DNA of 64,000 nucleotides from Prescottella soli (GTDB lineage: Bacteria > Actinomycetota > Actinomycetes > Mycobacteriales > Mycobacteriaceae): contig NZ_CP157276.1 in the NCBI RefSeq assembly GCF_040024445.1, positions 2,232,001 through 2,296,000 of the forward strand. Reading direction: 5' to 3'. Positions 9,091 through 18,014 of the stretch are shown here, in pieces. Below the pieces are notes generated by a model. It ran no database searches. It saw only the letters and a list, made by a program, of their open reading frames with translations, and was not told where the DNA came from. Every line of letters starts with the position of its first letter. The first letter of the stretch is position 1. The position numbers were made by a program, and so were the translations under genes.

Positions 9091-9729
9091 ATGACCACCT
9101 CATCTCGATCCCGTTCCGCAGGGGGCCCGGTCTCGACCCTCAGCGACGACGATCTCAGCTCCAACGCTCAGCGCGAGCGTCGCAAGAGGATCCTCGACGC
9201 CACCCTCGCGCTGGCCTCCAAGGGCGGCTACGAGGCCGTGCAGATGCGCGCCGTGGCCGAGCGTGCGGACGTCGCCGTGGGCACCCTGTACCGCTACTTC
9301 CCGTCGAAGGTGCACCTGCTGGTGTCGGCCCTCGCGCGCGAGTTCGAGCGGATCGAGTCGAAGGGCAAGATCCCGCCGGGTCGCAGCCCGCTCGAGCGGA
9401 TGCAGCTGATCCTGGGCCAGATCACCAAGGCGATGCAGCGCGATCCGCTCCTCACCGAGGCCATGACCCGGGCGTTCATGTTCGCCGACGCATCGGCGGC
9501 CGCGGAGGTCGATCAGGTCGGCAAGCTCATGGACACGCTGTTCGCGCGCGCCATGACCGACGGCATCCCCACCGAGGAAGAGCTGGCCATCGCACGCGTC
9601 ATCAGCGACGTGTGGCTGTCCAATCTGGTGGCCTGGCTCACTCGCCGCTCGTCGGCGACCGATGTCGCAAAGCGCCTGGAACTCACCGTCGAACTGCTCC
9701 TCGGCGACGGGTCCAAGACCCCCGTCTGA
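9091..9729 (+). CDS. kstR: TetR-family cholesterol catabolism repressor KstR
   Basis: This 212-residue TetR regulator has a DNA-binding domain (about residues 28-75, with RMAVAERADVAVGTLYRYFPSK-like helices) nearly identical to KstR of M. tuberculosis (Rv3574). The C-terminal ligand domain contains the conserved VISDVWLSNLVAWLTRR segment. KstR represses upper steroid degradation genes and is released by 3-oxo-cholestenoyl-type CoA thioesters. An AAGGAA ribosome site precedes ATG 9091. The N-terminal 20 or so residues are variable, so a start slightly further in is possible. Confidence 0.95.
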   Translation: MTTSSRSRSAGGPVSTLSDDDLSSNAQRERRKRILDATLALASKGGYEAVQMRAVAERADVAVGTLYRYFPSKVHLLVSALAREFERIESKGKIPPGRSPLERMQLILGQITKAMQRDPLLTEAMTRAFMFADASAAAEVDQVGKLMDTLFARAMTDGIPTEEELAIARVISDVWLSNLVAWLTRRSSATDVAKRLELTVELLLGDGSKTPV

Positions 9730-9797
9730 GCGACCGACGACGCTCTCGTGACCATCGCGACGCGCCAGCGCGGCGCTGATCGCTTAGGTTTGACACT

Positions 9798-12359
9798 GTG
9801 AGCGCTCTGGATCTGCCGATCGAACTCCGCCGGGCCCTGTCCACCGTGGCCCGGACCCCGCGCCTACTGGTGGCGTCCGACTACGACGGCACGATGGCGC
9901 CCATCGTCAACGATCCGGAGAAGGCGTATCCCCACGCCGAGTCGGTGCGCGCCCTGCGCGCCCTCGCCGGACTCGCCGCGACGACCGCGGCGGTCATTTC
10001 CGGCCGCGCCCTCAAGGACCTCGCGACGCTGTCGCGACTGCCGGTCGAGGTGCAGTTGGTCGGCAGCCACGGCTCGGAGTTCGACGTGGGATTCATCCAC
10101 GCGATCGACGCGAACGCCCGCAAGTTGCTGCGCGAGGTCACCTCGGAGCTGTCCCGGATCGCGGACCTGCACCCCGGCGTGACCGTCGAGACCAAGCCGG
10201 CGAGCGCGGCGCTGCACGTGCGCAACGCCAGTCCCGAGGTGGGCGCGAAGGCACTCGCCGCGGTGCACGCCGAGGCCGCACTGTGGACAGGCGTGCAGGT
10301 CACCGAGGGCAAGTCCGTCGTCGAACTCGCCGTCATCGCCACCGACAAGGGCAACGCGCTCGACATCCTCCGGCACCAGGAGGCGTCGACGGCCGCTGTC
10401 TTCTTCGGCGACGACGTCACCGACGAGAAGGCCTTCAGCCGGCTCCAGGGCCCGGATCTCGGCATCAAGGTCGGCGAGGGCGACACGGTGGCCGCGTACC
10501 GCGTCGACTCCACCGAGGACGTCGCCGCCGCGCTTGCGTTCCTCCTCGAGGAACGGCGTACATGGCTCTCCGGGGCCGACGCCCCGCCCATCGAACGTCT
10601 GACCATGCTTGCCAGTCCTCGCTCCGTCGCGCTCATCACGCCCGACGCGAACATGACGTGGCTGTGTCATCCCGAGCCGGACTCGGCGGCCGTGTTCGCC
10701 CACCTGCTCGGCGGCACCGAGGCCGGCCACTTCAGCGTGGGCCCGCAGCGCGAGGCGCTGCCGCTGAGCCAGCAGTACCTCGACGGCACCATGACGGTGC
10801 AGACCCGCTGGGCCAGTCTCACGGTCACCGACTACCTGCCGCACGACGTCCAACCGAACCGCACCGACCTCACTCGCGTCATCACGGGCCGCGCGAAGGC
10901 GGTCGTCAGCTTCGCGCCGCGACCGGAGTTCGGCCAGGTCCAGGTGCAGCTGGAGTCGGACACCGACGGGCTCCGGGTCTCCGGCACGAGTGAGCCGATG
11001 GTGCTGCGCTCCCCCGGCGTGCACTGGGACATCACCACCGACGGCACCCAGCAGACCGCGCACGCGGTCGTCGACCCGTCACGGGGCCCGGTGGTTCTCG
11101 AACTGCGTTGCGGCACCGAGGATCTGGGCCCTTCGCAGATTTCGGAGCCGGAACGCCGGGAGATCGCCGAATCGTACTGGCGAGACTGGGTGAACACGCT
11201 CGAGCTTCCGCCGCTCAAGCCGGATCTGATGAAGCGGTCGGCTCTCACGCTGCGCGGGCTGGTGCACGCGCCCAGCGGATCGATCCTCGCGGCGGCCACG
11301 ACGTCGCTGCCCGAGGAGATCGGCGGCGTCCGCAACTGGGACTACCGCTACTGCTGGCTGCGCGACGCGGCACTGACGGCCGCGGCCCTCGTGAGCCTCG
11401 GCTCCCTCGAGGAGGCTGAGAACTACCTCGAGTGGGTGCACGGCGTGCTCGAGACGCTCCACGGCCCGGAGCGGCTGCACCCGCTCTACACGCTGTACGG
11501 AACCGGCCTGCCGCCGGAGGCGGTGATCGATTCGCTGCCCGGATATGCGGGATCCCGTCCGGTGCGCGTCGGCAACGCCGCGAACCAGCAGGTCCAGCTG
11601 GACGTGTTCGGCCCCATCGTCGACCTGATCTCGAACCTGGCCCTGGCCCGGCAGAAGAAGGGCATCACCGGATCCGACGCACTCACCGACCGCGACTGGG
11701 AACTCGTGTCCGCAATGGTCGAGGCGGTCGAGCGGCGCTGGAGCGAGCCCGACCACGGCATCTGGGAGATCCGCGACAACCCCCGGCACCACGTGTACTC
11801 GAAGGTGATGGGGTGGGTCACCGTCGACCGCGCCCTCACGCTGGCCGAGAGCTTCGGCCGTCCGGCGCGGGAGACGTGGGCGGCGTTGCGCGACGAGATC
11901 GCCGAGGAGGTGACCGAGAAGGGCTGGAACGCGGACGTCGAGTCGTACACGGCCGCCTACGACGGCACCGACCTCGATGCCGCGACGCTGCACATCGGGC
12001 TGTCCGGGTTGATCGACCCCAAGGACGAGCGGTTCGCCGCGACGGTGGTCGCGACGGAGGCCGAGCTGCGCAGCGGTTCCACCGTGTACCGGTACCACCA
12101 CGACGACGGCCTGCCCGGCACCGAGGGCGGCTTCCACCTGTGCGCAGCGTGGCTGGTGGAGGCGTACCTGCTGATCGGTCAGCGGTCGGATGCCGAGGCA
12201 TTGTTCAAGCAGTTGGTGAACGCGGCGGGCCCGACCGGCCTGCTGGCCGAGGAGTACGACCCGGTGGCCGAGCGGTCCCTGGGTAATCACCCGCAGGCGT
12301 ACAGCCACCTCGGTCTGCTGCGGTGCGCGCAGCTGCTGAGCGCCGACGCGAAACGGTAG
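9798..12359 (+). CDS. Trehalose-6-phosphate phosphatase / GH15 glucoamylase-trehalase fusion
   Basis: This 853-residue protein has two enzymes in one chain. Residues about 1-260 form a HAD-type OtsB phosphatase (nucleophile motif SDYDGTMAP at about 27; acidic motif FFGDDVTDEKAF). Residues about 265-853 form a GH15 domain with the family signatures NWDYRYCWLRDAAL and GTEGGFHLCAAWLVEAY. OtsB makes trehalose from trehalose-6-phosphate; bacterial GH15 members of this type include trehalases, so the fusion could go directly from trehalose-6-phosphate to glucose. No otsA lies nearby. The start is GTG 9798. A long hairpin follows the gene. The substrate of the GH15 half is inferred, not proven. Confidence 0.88.
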   Translation: MSALDLPIELRRALSTVARTPRLLVASDYDGTMAPIVNDPEKAYPHAESVRALRALAGLAATTAAVISGRALKDLATLSRLPVEVQLVGSHGSEFDVGFIHAIDANARKLLREVTSELSRIADLHPGVTVETKPASAALHVRNASPEVGAKALAAVHAEAALWTGVQVTEGKSVVELAVIATDKGNALDILRHQEASTAAVFFGDDVTDEKAFSRLQGPDLGIKVGEGDTVAAYRVDSTEDVAAALAFLLEERRTWLSGADAPPIERLTMLASPRSVALITPDANMTWLCHPEPDSAAVFAHLLGGTEAGHFSVGPQREALPLSQQYLDGTMTVQTRWASLTVTDYLPHDVQPNRTDLTRVITGRAKAVVSFAPRPEFGQVQVQLESDTDGLRVSGTSEPMVLRSPGVHWDITTDGTQQTAHAVVDPSRGPVVLELRCGTEDLGPSQISEPERREIAESYWRDWVNTLELPPLKPDLMKRSALTLRGLVHAPSGSILAAATTSLPEEIGGVRNWDYRYCWLRDAALTAAALVSLGSLEEAENYLEWVHGVLETLHGPERLHPLYTLYGTGLPPEAVIDSLPGYAGSRPVRVGNAANQQVQLDVFGPIVDLISNLALARQKKGITGSDALTDRDWELVSAMVEAVERRWSEPDHGIWEIRDNPRHHVYSKVMGWVTVDRALTLAESFGRPARETWAALRDEIAEEVTEKGWNADVESYTAAYDGTDLDAATLHIGLSGLIDPKDERFAATVVATEAELRSGSTVYRYHHDDGLPGTEGGFHLCAAWLVEAYLLIGQRSDAEALFKQLVNAAGPTGLLAEEYDPVAERSLGNHPQAYSHLGLLRCAQLLSADAKR

Positions 12360-12445
12360 GGTCCACCCCCACTGAGATCCCGCCCGGGTCCTCGGCGACG
12401 CGCCCGGGCGCGGATCATTGAACCTCTAGTGCCCCAACAGAACTC

Positions 12446-12485
12446 GAAGGCCCCTACCGGGATGTCAGCTCCGGTAGGGGCCTTC
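12446..12485 (+). terminator. Strong hairpin after the OtsB-GH15 gene
   Basis: A perfect 15-bp stem, GAAGGCCCCTACCGG (12446-12460) with its complement at 12471-12485, has a 10-base loop. It is the main feature of the 271-base gap between 12360 and 12630. Confidence 0.8.
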
Positions 12486-12630
12486 GCTGCGTGGAACCCG
12501 GGGCGCTGGGACCGGATCGGGTCGGATCGAACACCCGACACGAGCGGGGCCGAAATTCACGCCACCTACCCGCCGGTAATCCACCAGAATCGCGATTGCC
12601 ACTGTTTGTTCGAGCTTATGAGGTGCGTAG

Positions 12631-13374
12631 ATGCAGAGTCAGTTCGATCAGCTCCCGGATCTGTACGAGGACATGGCCGATTGGCCCTTCCGCCGATTCC
12701 TCGAGATCCCCAACTTCCTCGCCGCACTGGGCGACCTGTCCGACCGAGACGTACTGGATTTCGGTTGTGGGAACGGCATGTACTCGCGATTACTGAAGGA
12801 GAAGGGCGCTCGCCGGGTCGTCGGCTACGACGTCTCGGACGGCATGCTCGCGTTCGCCCGGGCGCGCGAGTCCGAGCAGCCACTGGGCATCGACTTCACT
12901 TCCGATCTCGGGGACGACCTGGCCGGCCAGTTCGATCTCGTCCTCGCCGTCTATGTGCTGCCGTACGCCACGACCAGGGACGAATTGCGGGTGATGTGTG
13001 AACAGATGGCCAAGCCGCTGCGCCCGGGAGGGCGCCTCGTCACCCTGCCGATCCATCCCGACTACGTGCGCGATCCGGCCTACTACGAGCGGTTCGGATT
13101 CCGCTTGACGCCTATCGGCCCGGACATCGACGGCGGAGAGGTGCAACTCGACCTGTTCGGCCCTGACGGCACCGGGCCCGACGAGGACACGGTAACTGCG
13201 TATGTGTGGACGAAGGAAAGTATCGACGAGGCGATGCACGCCGCTGGGTTCGCCATTACACAGTGGATCGACTACGGCCGGTTCCGTTCGGCCGAGGCAG
13301 ACGCCCAGGAGGAACTACTGCGCGGGTACTGGGAGCGCCCGCATGCCGCGATCGTGAACTGCCGAGTGAGCTGA
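12631..13374 (+). CDS. Class I SAM-dependent methyltransferase
   Basis: This 247-residue protein has a clear SAM-binding motif I (VLDFGCGNGMYSRLL at about residues 41-55), an acidic end of strand 2 (GYDVS) and the motif IV region FDLVLAVYVL. The C-terminal part carries a substrate-cap segment. It resembles UbiE/toxoflavin-type small-molecule methyltransferases, but the substrate cannot be told. It starts at ATG 12631 after a weak AGGTGCGTAG site. It stands alone, convergent with the LacI gene across a bidirectional hairpin. Confidence 0.8.
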   Translation: MQSQFDQLPDLYEDMADWPFRRFLEIPNFLAALGDLSDRDVLDFGCGNGMYSRLLKEKGARRVVGYDVSDGMLAFARARESEQPLGIDFTSDLGDDLAGQFDLVLAVYVLPYATTRDELRVMCEQMAKPLRPGGRLVTLPIHPDYVRDPAYYERFGFRLTPIGPDIDGGEVQLDLFGPDGTGPDEDTVTAYVWTKESIDEAMHAAGFAITQWIDYGRFRSAEADAQEELLRGYWERPHAAIVNCRVS

Positions 13375-13388
13375 CGCGGGTACGGTCA

Positions 13389-13416
13389 CCCCGCCCGTGC
13401 TAGGGCTCGGGCGGGG
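13389..13416. terminator. Bidirectional hairpin between methyltransferase and LacI genes
   Basis: A 9-bp stem CCCCGCCCG (13389-13397) / CGGGCGGGG (13408-13416) whose loop contains the LacI stop codon serves both convergent genes. Confidence 0.65.
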
Positions 13417-14491
13417 CGGCCGCGGTGTGGCCGCGCACCAGTTCGGTCTCGAGCACCTCGATGGTCGTGACGCCGGAGTCCGAGCCCGACATCAACATCG
13501 CGCCGGCCCGTCGGCCCTTGTCCTCCTGCGGCTGGCGCACGGTGGTCAGGCCCTCGCGCAGCGCCTCCTCGATGCCGTCGAAACCCGTGATCGACAGCCG
13601 CCCCGGGACGTCGACGCCCTCGCACCGCGCCCAGTCCAGGGCGCCGAGCGCGAGGACGTCGGTGGTGCACACGAGCGCCGTGATGCGGGGATTGACGGCG
13701 AGCGCCTGCGCCGCGGCGGAGTGCCCGGCCTGCGCGGTGTGCTCGTAGCGTTCGACGACGGTGAGCGACGCGGGATCCAGGCCCGCGTCCTCCAAGGCGT
13801 CCCGGACGCCGGCGATACGCTCGCGCTGGACGTGGAAGTTCGGGGCGTGCAGGCGCTCACCCTTGGCCACGCCGTCGGAGCGGTCGCGACCGAGTCGCAT
13901 GCACAGCACACCGATCTCCCTGTGCCCCAACGAGATCAGATAGTCGGCAATCTTGCGCATCGCACCGCGGTCGTCGATGCCGACGAGCGAGGCCCCCGAC
14001 ATCCCGCGCGGCTGGTCGCAGATGACGGTCGGCAGGTGCCGTTCACGCACCGCCGCCAGGTACGGATCGTCGTCAGCGACGGAGTACACGACGAAGCCGT
14101 CGACACCGGCCTGTTGAACCACCGCGGCGGCCTCGACGTCGTCGCGGCCGGGCCCCGCGGGAATGAGGAGCAGCCCCTGCCCCGCCGCCTCGCACGATTC
14201 GGTGAGTCCTGCGAGGAAGCTCATCGCGGCCGGATCGCGGAACGAGTAACTGAGCGCCTCGGTGAGCAACAGGCCGACGGCGCCCGCGCGCCGGGTGCGC
14301 AGCGAGCGGGCCACCGGGTCGGGCCCGGGATAGCCGCGCCGTTTGGCGGCGAGCAGCACCCGTTCGCGCAACTCCGCCGACAGCTGGTCGGGGCGGTTGT
14401 ACGCGTTGGAGACGGTCGTCCGCGAGACCTTGAGTTCGGCGGCGAGCGACGCCAGGGTGGCTTGGCGGCGTGGCTGACGAGACCTTGGCAT
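13400..14491 (-). CDS. LacI-family transcriptional regulator
   Basis: This 363-residue protein has an N-terminal LacI helix-turn-helix (TLASLAAELKVSRTTVSNAYNRPDQLS, shown here only in part of residues 11-35) and a periplasmic-binding-protein-like sensor domain with the conserved AGALMLMSGSDSG-type C-terminal region. An orthologous LacI gene (Rv3575c) is the neighbour of kstR in M. tuberculosis, so this one looks ancestral at the locus. It is divergent from znuA; an operator-like inverted repeat lies between them. Its effector is unknown. Confidence 0.88.
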   Translation of the reverse strand: MPRSRQPRRQATLASLAAELKVSRTTVSNAYNRPDQLSAELRERVLLAAKRRGYPGPDPVARSLRTRRAGAVGLLLTEALSYSFRDPAAMSFLAGLTESCEAAGQGLLLIPAGPGRDDVEAAAVVQQAGVDGFVVYSVADDDPYLAAVRERHLPTVICDQPRGMSGASLVGIDDRGAMRKIADYLISLGHREIGVLCMRLGRDRSDGVAKGERLHAPNFHVQRERIAGVRDALEDAGLDPASLTVVERYEHTAQAGHSAAAQALAVNPRITALVCTTDVLALGALDWARCEGVDVPGRLSITGFDGIEEALREGLTTVRQPQEDKGRRAGAMLMSGSDSGVTTIEVLETELVRGHTAAAPPEP

Positions 14492-14606
14492 AACGGGACG
14501 GTAGCGGTTCGGGGGCCGCTGGGCGAACTGGGACGCGCGCTTGACACGAACTGATGAAGATGTGACGAGACCTGCGCGTTCACGACCTGCAGACTTCCGC
14601 TAAAGT

Positions 14607-14624
14607 GTAAACGGAAACGGTTAC
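14607..14624. promoter_or_regulatory. Inverted repeat upstream of znuA (LacI or Zur operator candidate)
   Basis: GTAAAC-GGAAAC-GGTTAC is an 18-base imperfect palindrome (one mismatch in the 6-bp arms) 62 bases before the znuA start. It sits between the divergent lacI and znuA genes. The core resembles LacI-family operators more than the AT-rich published Zur boxes, but both readings are open. Confidence 0.45.
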
Positions 14625-14685
14625 CAATAGCGTTTAGGGCCGGTTCCGGCCCGTGTCGTCTCGAAGTTGTGACCAGGAGAAAGTT

Positions 14686-15648
14686 GTGCGCATGTCCCGC
14701 GAAACCCGCACTTTGCGTTCGGCCGCGGCGGCCATCGGGGTGGCCCTCGCCGCGGTGACGCTGACCGCGTGCGGCAGTTCTCCCGGCTCCGACGGCAAGA
14801 TCCGCGTCGTCGCCTCCACCAACGTGTGGGGCAGCGTCGCGCAGGCCGTCGCGGGCGACCGTCTCGAGGTCACCTCGATCATCGACGCGCCGTCGGCCGA
14901 CCCGCACTCGTACGAGGCCAGCCCCGCGGACGCCGCGAAGATCACCGACGCGTCGCTCGTCGTCCTCAACGGCGGCGGCTACGACCAGTTCGTCGAGGAC
15001 ATCCTCGGCACGGCCGGCGCCAAGCCCACCGTCGACGCGTTCGAGCTGCACGAGGCGCAGACCGGCACGCACACCGACACGACGGAGTCCCCCAGCCACG
15101 ACGGTCACGATCATGGTGCCGTCAACGAGCACGTCTGGTATGACATGCCCACCGTCGACGCGACCGCGACCGCGATCGCCGAGCAGCTCGGCAAGCTCGA
15201 TCCCGAGGGCGCCGACACCTACACCCGCAACGCCGAGGCGTTCCGCGCGCAGCTGCGCGAGGTGTCGGCCACGACGGCCGGGGTCGCGTCCGCGCACCGC
15301 GACGCCCCGATCGCGCAGACCGAGCCGATCGCGCACTACCTGGTGCAGGCCGCGTCGCTGACCGACCTCACGCCCGCCGCGTTCACCAACGCGGTCGAGA
15401 ACGGCACCGACCCGTCGCCCGCGTCGATCGCCGAGACCCGGCAGCTGTTCTCCGACAAGAAGGTCCGCGCCCTCGTCTACAACACGCAGACCGAGGACAA
15501 GGTCACCCGGAACATGCGCGAGACCGCGCAGGCCGCCGGCATCCCCGTCGTCGAGGTCACCGAAACCCTGCCCGAGGGCATGGACTTCGTGCAGTGGCAG
15601 ACCCGGGCCGCGCAGTCGCTCGCCGACGCCCTGAACTCCGCATCATGA
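14686..15648 (+). CDS. znuA: Zinc ABC transporter substrate-binding lipoprotein
   Basis: This 320-residue cluster A-I solute-binding protein has a lipoprotein signal with the lipobox LTAC (cysteine at about residue 28). It has a His-rich loop (HDGHDHG) followed by a metal-site HVWYDMPTV region and the C-terminal ETLPEGMDFVQWQ segment. Such proteins capture Zn(II), sometimes Mn(II), outside the membrane for an ABC importer. The start was set at GTG 14686, eight bases after an AGGAGA site; ATG 14692 is the alternative. It overlaps znuC by four bases (ATGA). Confidence 0.9.
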   Translation: MRMSRETRTLRSAAAAIGVALAAVTLTACGSSPGSDGKIRVVASTNVWGSVAQAVAGDRLEVTSIIDAPSADPHSYEASPADAAKITDASLVVLNGGGYDQFVEDILGTAGAKPTVDAFELHEAQTGTHTDTTESPSHDGHDHGAVNEHVWYDMPTVDATATAIAEQLGKLDPEGADTYTRNAEAFRAQLREVSATTAGVASAHRDAPIAQTEPIAHYLVQAASLTDLTPAAFTNAVENGTDPSPASIAETRQLFSDKKVRALVYNTQTEDKVTRNMRETAQAAGIPVVEVTETLPEGMDFVQWQTRAAQSLADALNSAS

Positions 15649-16517
15649 GCACAGCGAGCACAATCACGACCGACACCACGCCGCCCGCCGTCGAACTGCG
15701 CGACGCGCGCCTGTCCTTCGGTGACCGCACCCTGTGGTCGAACCTGAACCTGTCCGTGCAGCAGGGCGAGTTCATCGCGGTCCTCGGCCCCAACGGGTCG
15801 GGCAAGACGTCGCTGCTCAAGGTCCTGCTCGGGCAGCTCGCGCCGACGTCGGGCACGGTGCGGATCGCCGGCACCCCGGCACGGGCCGGGAACGCGAACG
15901 TCGGGTACGTGCCGCAGCAGAAGTCGCTCGACGACGGCCTGCCGTTGCGCGGGCGCGACCTCGTCGGACTCGGCGTCGACGGACACCGCTGGGGCATCGG
16001 GCTGTCGGGCCGGGCCAAGCGGCGCGCGATCGTCGACTCCGCCATCGCCCAGGTGGGCGCGCAGGCCTACGCCGATGCCCCGATCGGGTCGATGTCCGGC
16101 GGCGAGCAGCAGCGGCTGCGGATCGCGCAGGCCCTCGTCGGCGACCCCAAGGTGCTGCTCTGCGACGAGCCGTTGCTCAGCCTCGACCTCGCGAACCAGC
16201 ACCGCGTCTCCGAGCTGATCGACCGGCGGCGCCGCGAACACGACACCGCCGTCCTGTTCGTCACCCACGAGATCAACCCGATCCTGCCGCTCGTCGACCG
16301 CGTGCTCTACCTCGTCGACGGCCAGTTCAAGATCGGCACCCCCGAGGAGGTCATGACCTCCGAGGTGCTGTCCGAGCTGTACCGCACCGACGTCGAGGTG
16401 CTGCACGTGCGCGGCCGGCTCGTCGTCGTCGGCACCGGCGACACCATCGATGCGCTCGGCAGCGGCGGCGGGCCGCGCCCCGGCGAGGGCGTCCACCACA
16501 CCGAGGACCACGCATGA
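15645..16517 (+). CDS. znuC: Zinc ABC transporter ATP-binding protein
   Basis: This 290-residue ABC ATPase has Walker A GPNGSGKTSL, the signature MSGGEQQRL and Walker B VLLCDEPLL, with the H-loop FVTHEINP. It powers the ZnuACB importer on the cytoplasmic face. The start at ATG 15645 overlaps the znuA stop and its own stop overlaps znuB, so all three genes are translationally coupled. The last 25 residues are Gly/His-rich (GGGPRPGEGVHHTEDHA) and could help bind metal. Confidence 0.92.
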   Translation: MSTASTITTDTTPPAVELRDARLSFGDRTLWSNLNLSVQQGEFIAVLGPNGSGKTSLLKVLLGQLAPTSGTVRIAGTPARAGNANVGYVPQQKSLDDGLPLRGRDLVGLGVDGHRWGIGLSGRAKRRAIVDSAIAQVGAQAYADAPIGSMSGGEQQRLRIAQALVGDPKVLLCDEPLLSLDLANQHRVSELIDRRRREHDTAVLFVTHEINPILPLVDRVLYLVDGQFKIGTPEEVMTSEVLSELYRTDVEVLHVRGRLVVVGTGDTIDALGSGGGPRPGEGVHHTEDHA

Positions 16518-17413
16518 GCAACAAGTTCACCGAGGCGATGTCGCACCTGCTCGACTTCTCCGCGACCGCCGATCTGCTGCGGTACGACTTCGTGCAGCAG
16601 GCGCTGATCGCCGGCGCGATCCTGGGACTGCTCGCCGGCGTGATCGGCCCGCTGATCGTCAGCCGGCAGATGTCGTTCGCGGTCCACGGGACGTCGGAGC
16701 TGTCGCTGACCGGTGCGTCGGCGGCGCTGCTGATCGGCGTCGGTGTCGGGATCGGCGCAGTCGTCGGATCCGTGATCGCGGCCGTGTTGTTCGGCTTGCT
16801 GGGAACCAAGGCGCGGGAACGCGATTCGGTGATCGGCGTGATCATGGCGTTCGGCCTGGGGCTGTCCGTGCTGTTCCTATGGGCCTACGACGGCCGTGCC
16901 GGCACCAGCTTCTCGCTGCTGGTGGGACAGATCGTCGCGCCCGGCAATTCGGGCCTGGCGCTGCTGCTGCTGTGCGCCGTCGTCGTGCTCGGCACGCTGT
17001 CGGTGATCTACCGCCCGTTGCTGTTCGCCAGCACCGACCCCGAGGTGGCCGCCGCCCGCGGCGTCCCGGTGCGGGGCCTGTCGATCGTGTTCGCGGTCCT
17101 GGTCGGTATCACCGCCGCGATGGGCGTCCAGATCGTCGGCGCACTGCTCGTGATGGCGCTGCTGATCACCCCGGCCGCCGCGGCCGCGCAGGTCACCGCG
17201 AGCCCGCTGCGCGCGACCGTGCTCGCGGTCGTGTTCGCCGAACTCGCCGCCGTCGGAGGCATCCTGCTCTCCCTCGCACCGGGGGTGCCGGTGTCGACGT
17301 TCGTCACCACGATCTCGTTCGTGATCTACCTGGTGTGCCGCGCGATCGGGTCGGCCCGGCGCCGGTCGGCGGGGCGCGTCGTCGTCCCGGCCGGGGAGCA
17401 CGTCCACGCGTGA
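16514..17413 (+). CDS. znuB: Zinc ABC transporter permease
   Basis: This 299-residue integral membrane protein of the ABC-3 family has about eight hydrophobic segments and the conserved DPEVAAARGVPVRGL cytoplasmic loop. It forms the membrane channel of the ZnuACB zinc importer. It starts at ATG 16514 overlapping the znuC stop. Its final codons (encoding GRVVVPAGEHVHA) recur as a diverged relic before pxpA at about 20500-20579. Confidence 0.92.
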   Translation: MSNKFTEAMSHLLDFSATADLLRYDFVQQALIAGAILGLLAGVIGPLIVSRQMSFAVHGTSELSLTGASAALLIGVGVGIGAVVGSVIAAVLFGLLGTKARERDSVIGVIMAFGLGLSVLFLWAYDGRAGTSFSLLVGQIVAPGNSGLALLLLCAVVVLGTLSVIYRPLLFASTDPEVAAARGVPVRGLSIVFAVLVGITAAMGVQIVGALLVMALLITPAAAAAQVTASPLRATVLAVVFAELAAVGGILLSLAPGVPVSTFVTTISFVIYLVCRAIGSARRRSAGRVVVPAGEHVHA

Positions 17414-17430
17414 CAGTTTCACCGACGCCG

Positions 17431-17476
17431 CAGGGCGGCGGGTTGATGGATCGACTGTCCATCGCCCGCCGCCCTG
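17431..17476. terminator. Bidirectional hairpin after znuB
   Basis: Outer arms CAGGGCGGCGGG (17431-17442) and CCCGCCGCCCTG (17465-17476) are perfect, and an inner GATGGA/TCCATC pair extends the stem. It lies between the convergent znuB and GNAT genes. Confidence 0.8.
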
Positions 17477-17496
17477 TGTCGTTCCCGGCCGACCGG

Positions 17497-17961
17497 CTAC
17501 TCCTGCACGGACGGCTGGGCCTCGTAGGTGACCCAGTTCGTACGCTTCGCGAGGGTGTCGTAGAGCGCCTGAGCCTGGTGGTTGTCCTCGGCGGTCACCC
17601 ACTGCACCAGCGAGCGCCCTTCCGCGGTGGCCATTTCGGTGAGACGCCCGATCAGGGCCCGTCCGACGCCCCGGCCTCGAGCGGCAGGGTCGGTGAACAG
17701 GTCGTCGAGGAAGATTCCGGTGGTGCCGGTGTACGGCGAGGAGAAGCGGCGGTGGTGCGCGAACCCGAGGATCGAGCCGTCCGATTCCGCGACGAGGGCC
17801 TTGCATTCGTGCCGGGGATCCATGAACCAGCCCCAGGCGCGGGAGACGACCTCCTCCGACTCGGGCAGTTCGTAGAACTCGCGGTACTCGCGGAAGAGGA
17901 CGCGCCAGCGTTGCTCGTCGGCGGGGAGGAGGGGCCGGATCGTCGGGGTGGTGGTTGCCAT
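17497..17961 (-). CDS. GNAT-family N-acetyltransferase
   Basis: This 154-residue single GNAT domain has the acetyl-CoA pyrophosphate loop ARGRGVGRALI at about residues 93-103 and the downstream WVTAEDNHQAQALYD motif typical of small-molecule acetyltransferases. The start is ATG 17961 (MATTTPTIRPL); a longer frame upstream lacks similarity. It is the third gene of a minus-strand set with the DapA-like lyase (53-base gap) and class II aldolase. The substrate is unknown. Confidence 0.8.
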   Translation of the reverse strand: MATTTPTIRPLLPADEQRWRVLFREYREFYELPESEEVVSRAWGWFMDPRHECKALVAESDGSILGFAHHRRFSSPYTGTTGIFLDDLFTDPAARGRGVGRALIGRLTEMATAEGRSLVQWVTAEDNHQAQALYDTLAKRTNWVTYEAQPSVQE

Positions 17962-18014
17962 GGTGGCGCTCCTGTCGTGTTCGAGGGTCGTGCGATATGG
18001 GCAGGGGTGTCCCG

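Noticed and set aside
14607-14624. Firm assignment of the znuA palindrome as a Zur box
   Set aside because: It is GC-richer than published Zur boxes and could equally be a LacI site, so it is left as a candidate operator.
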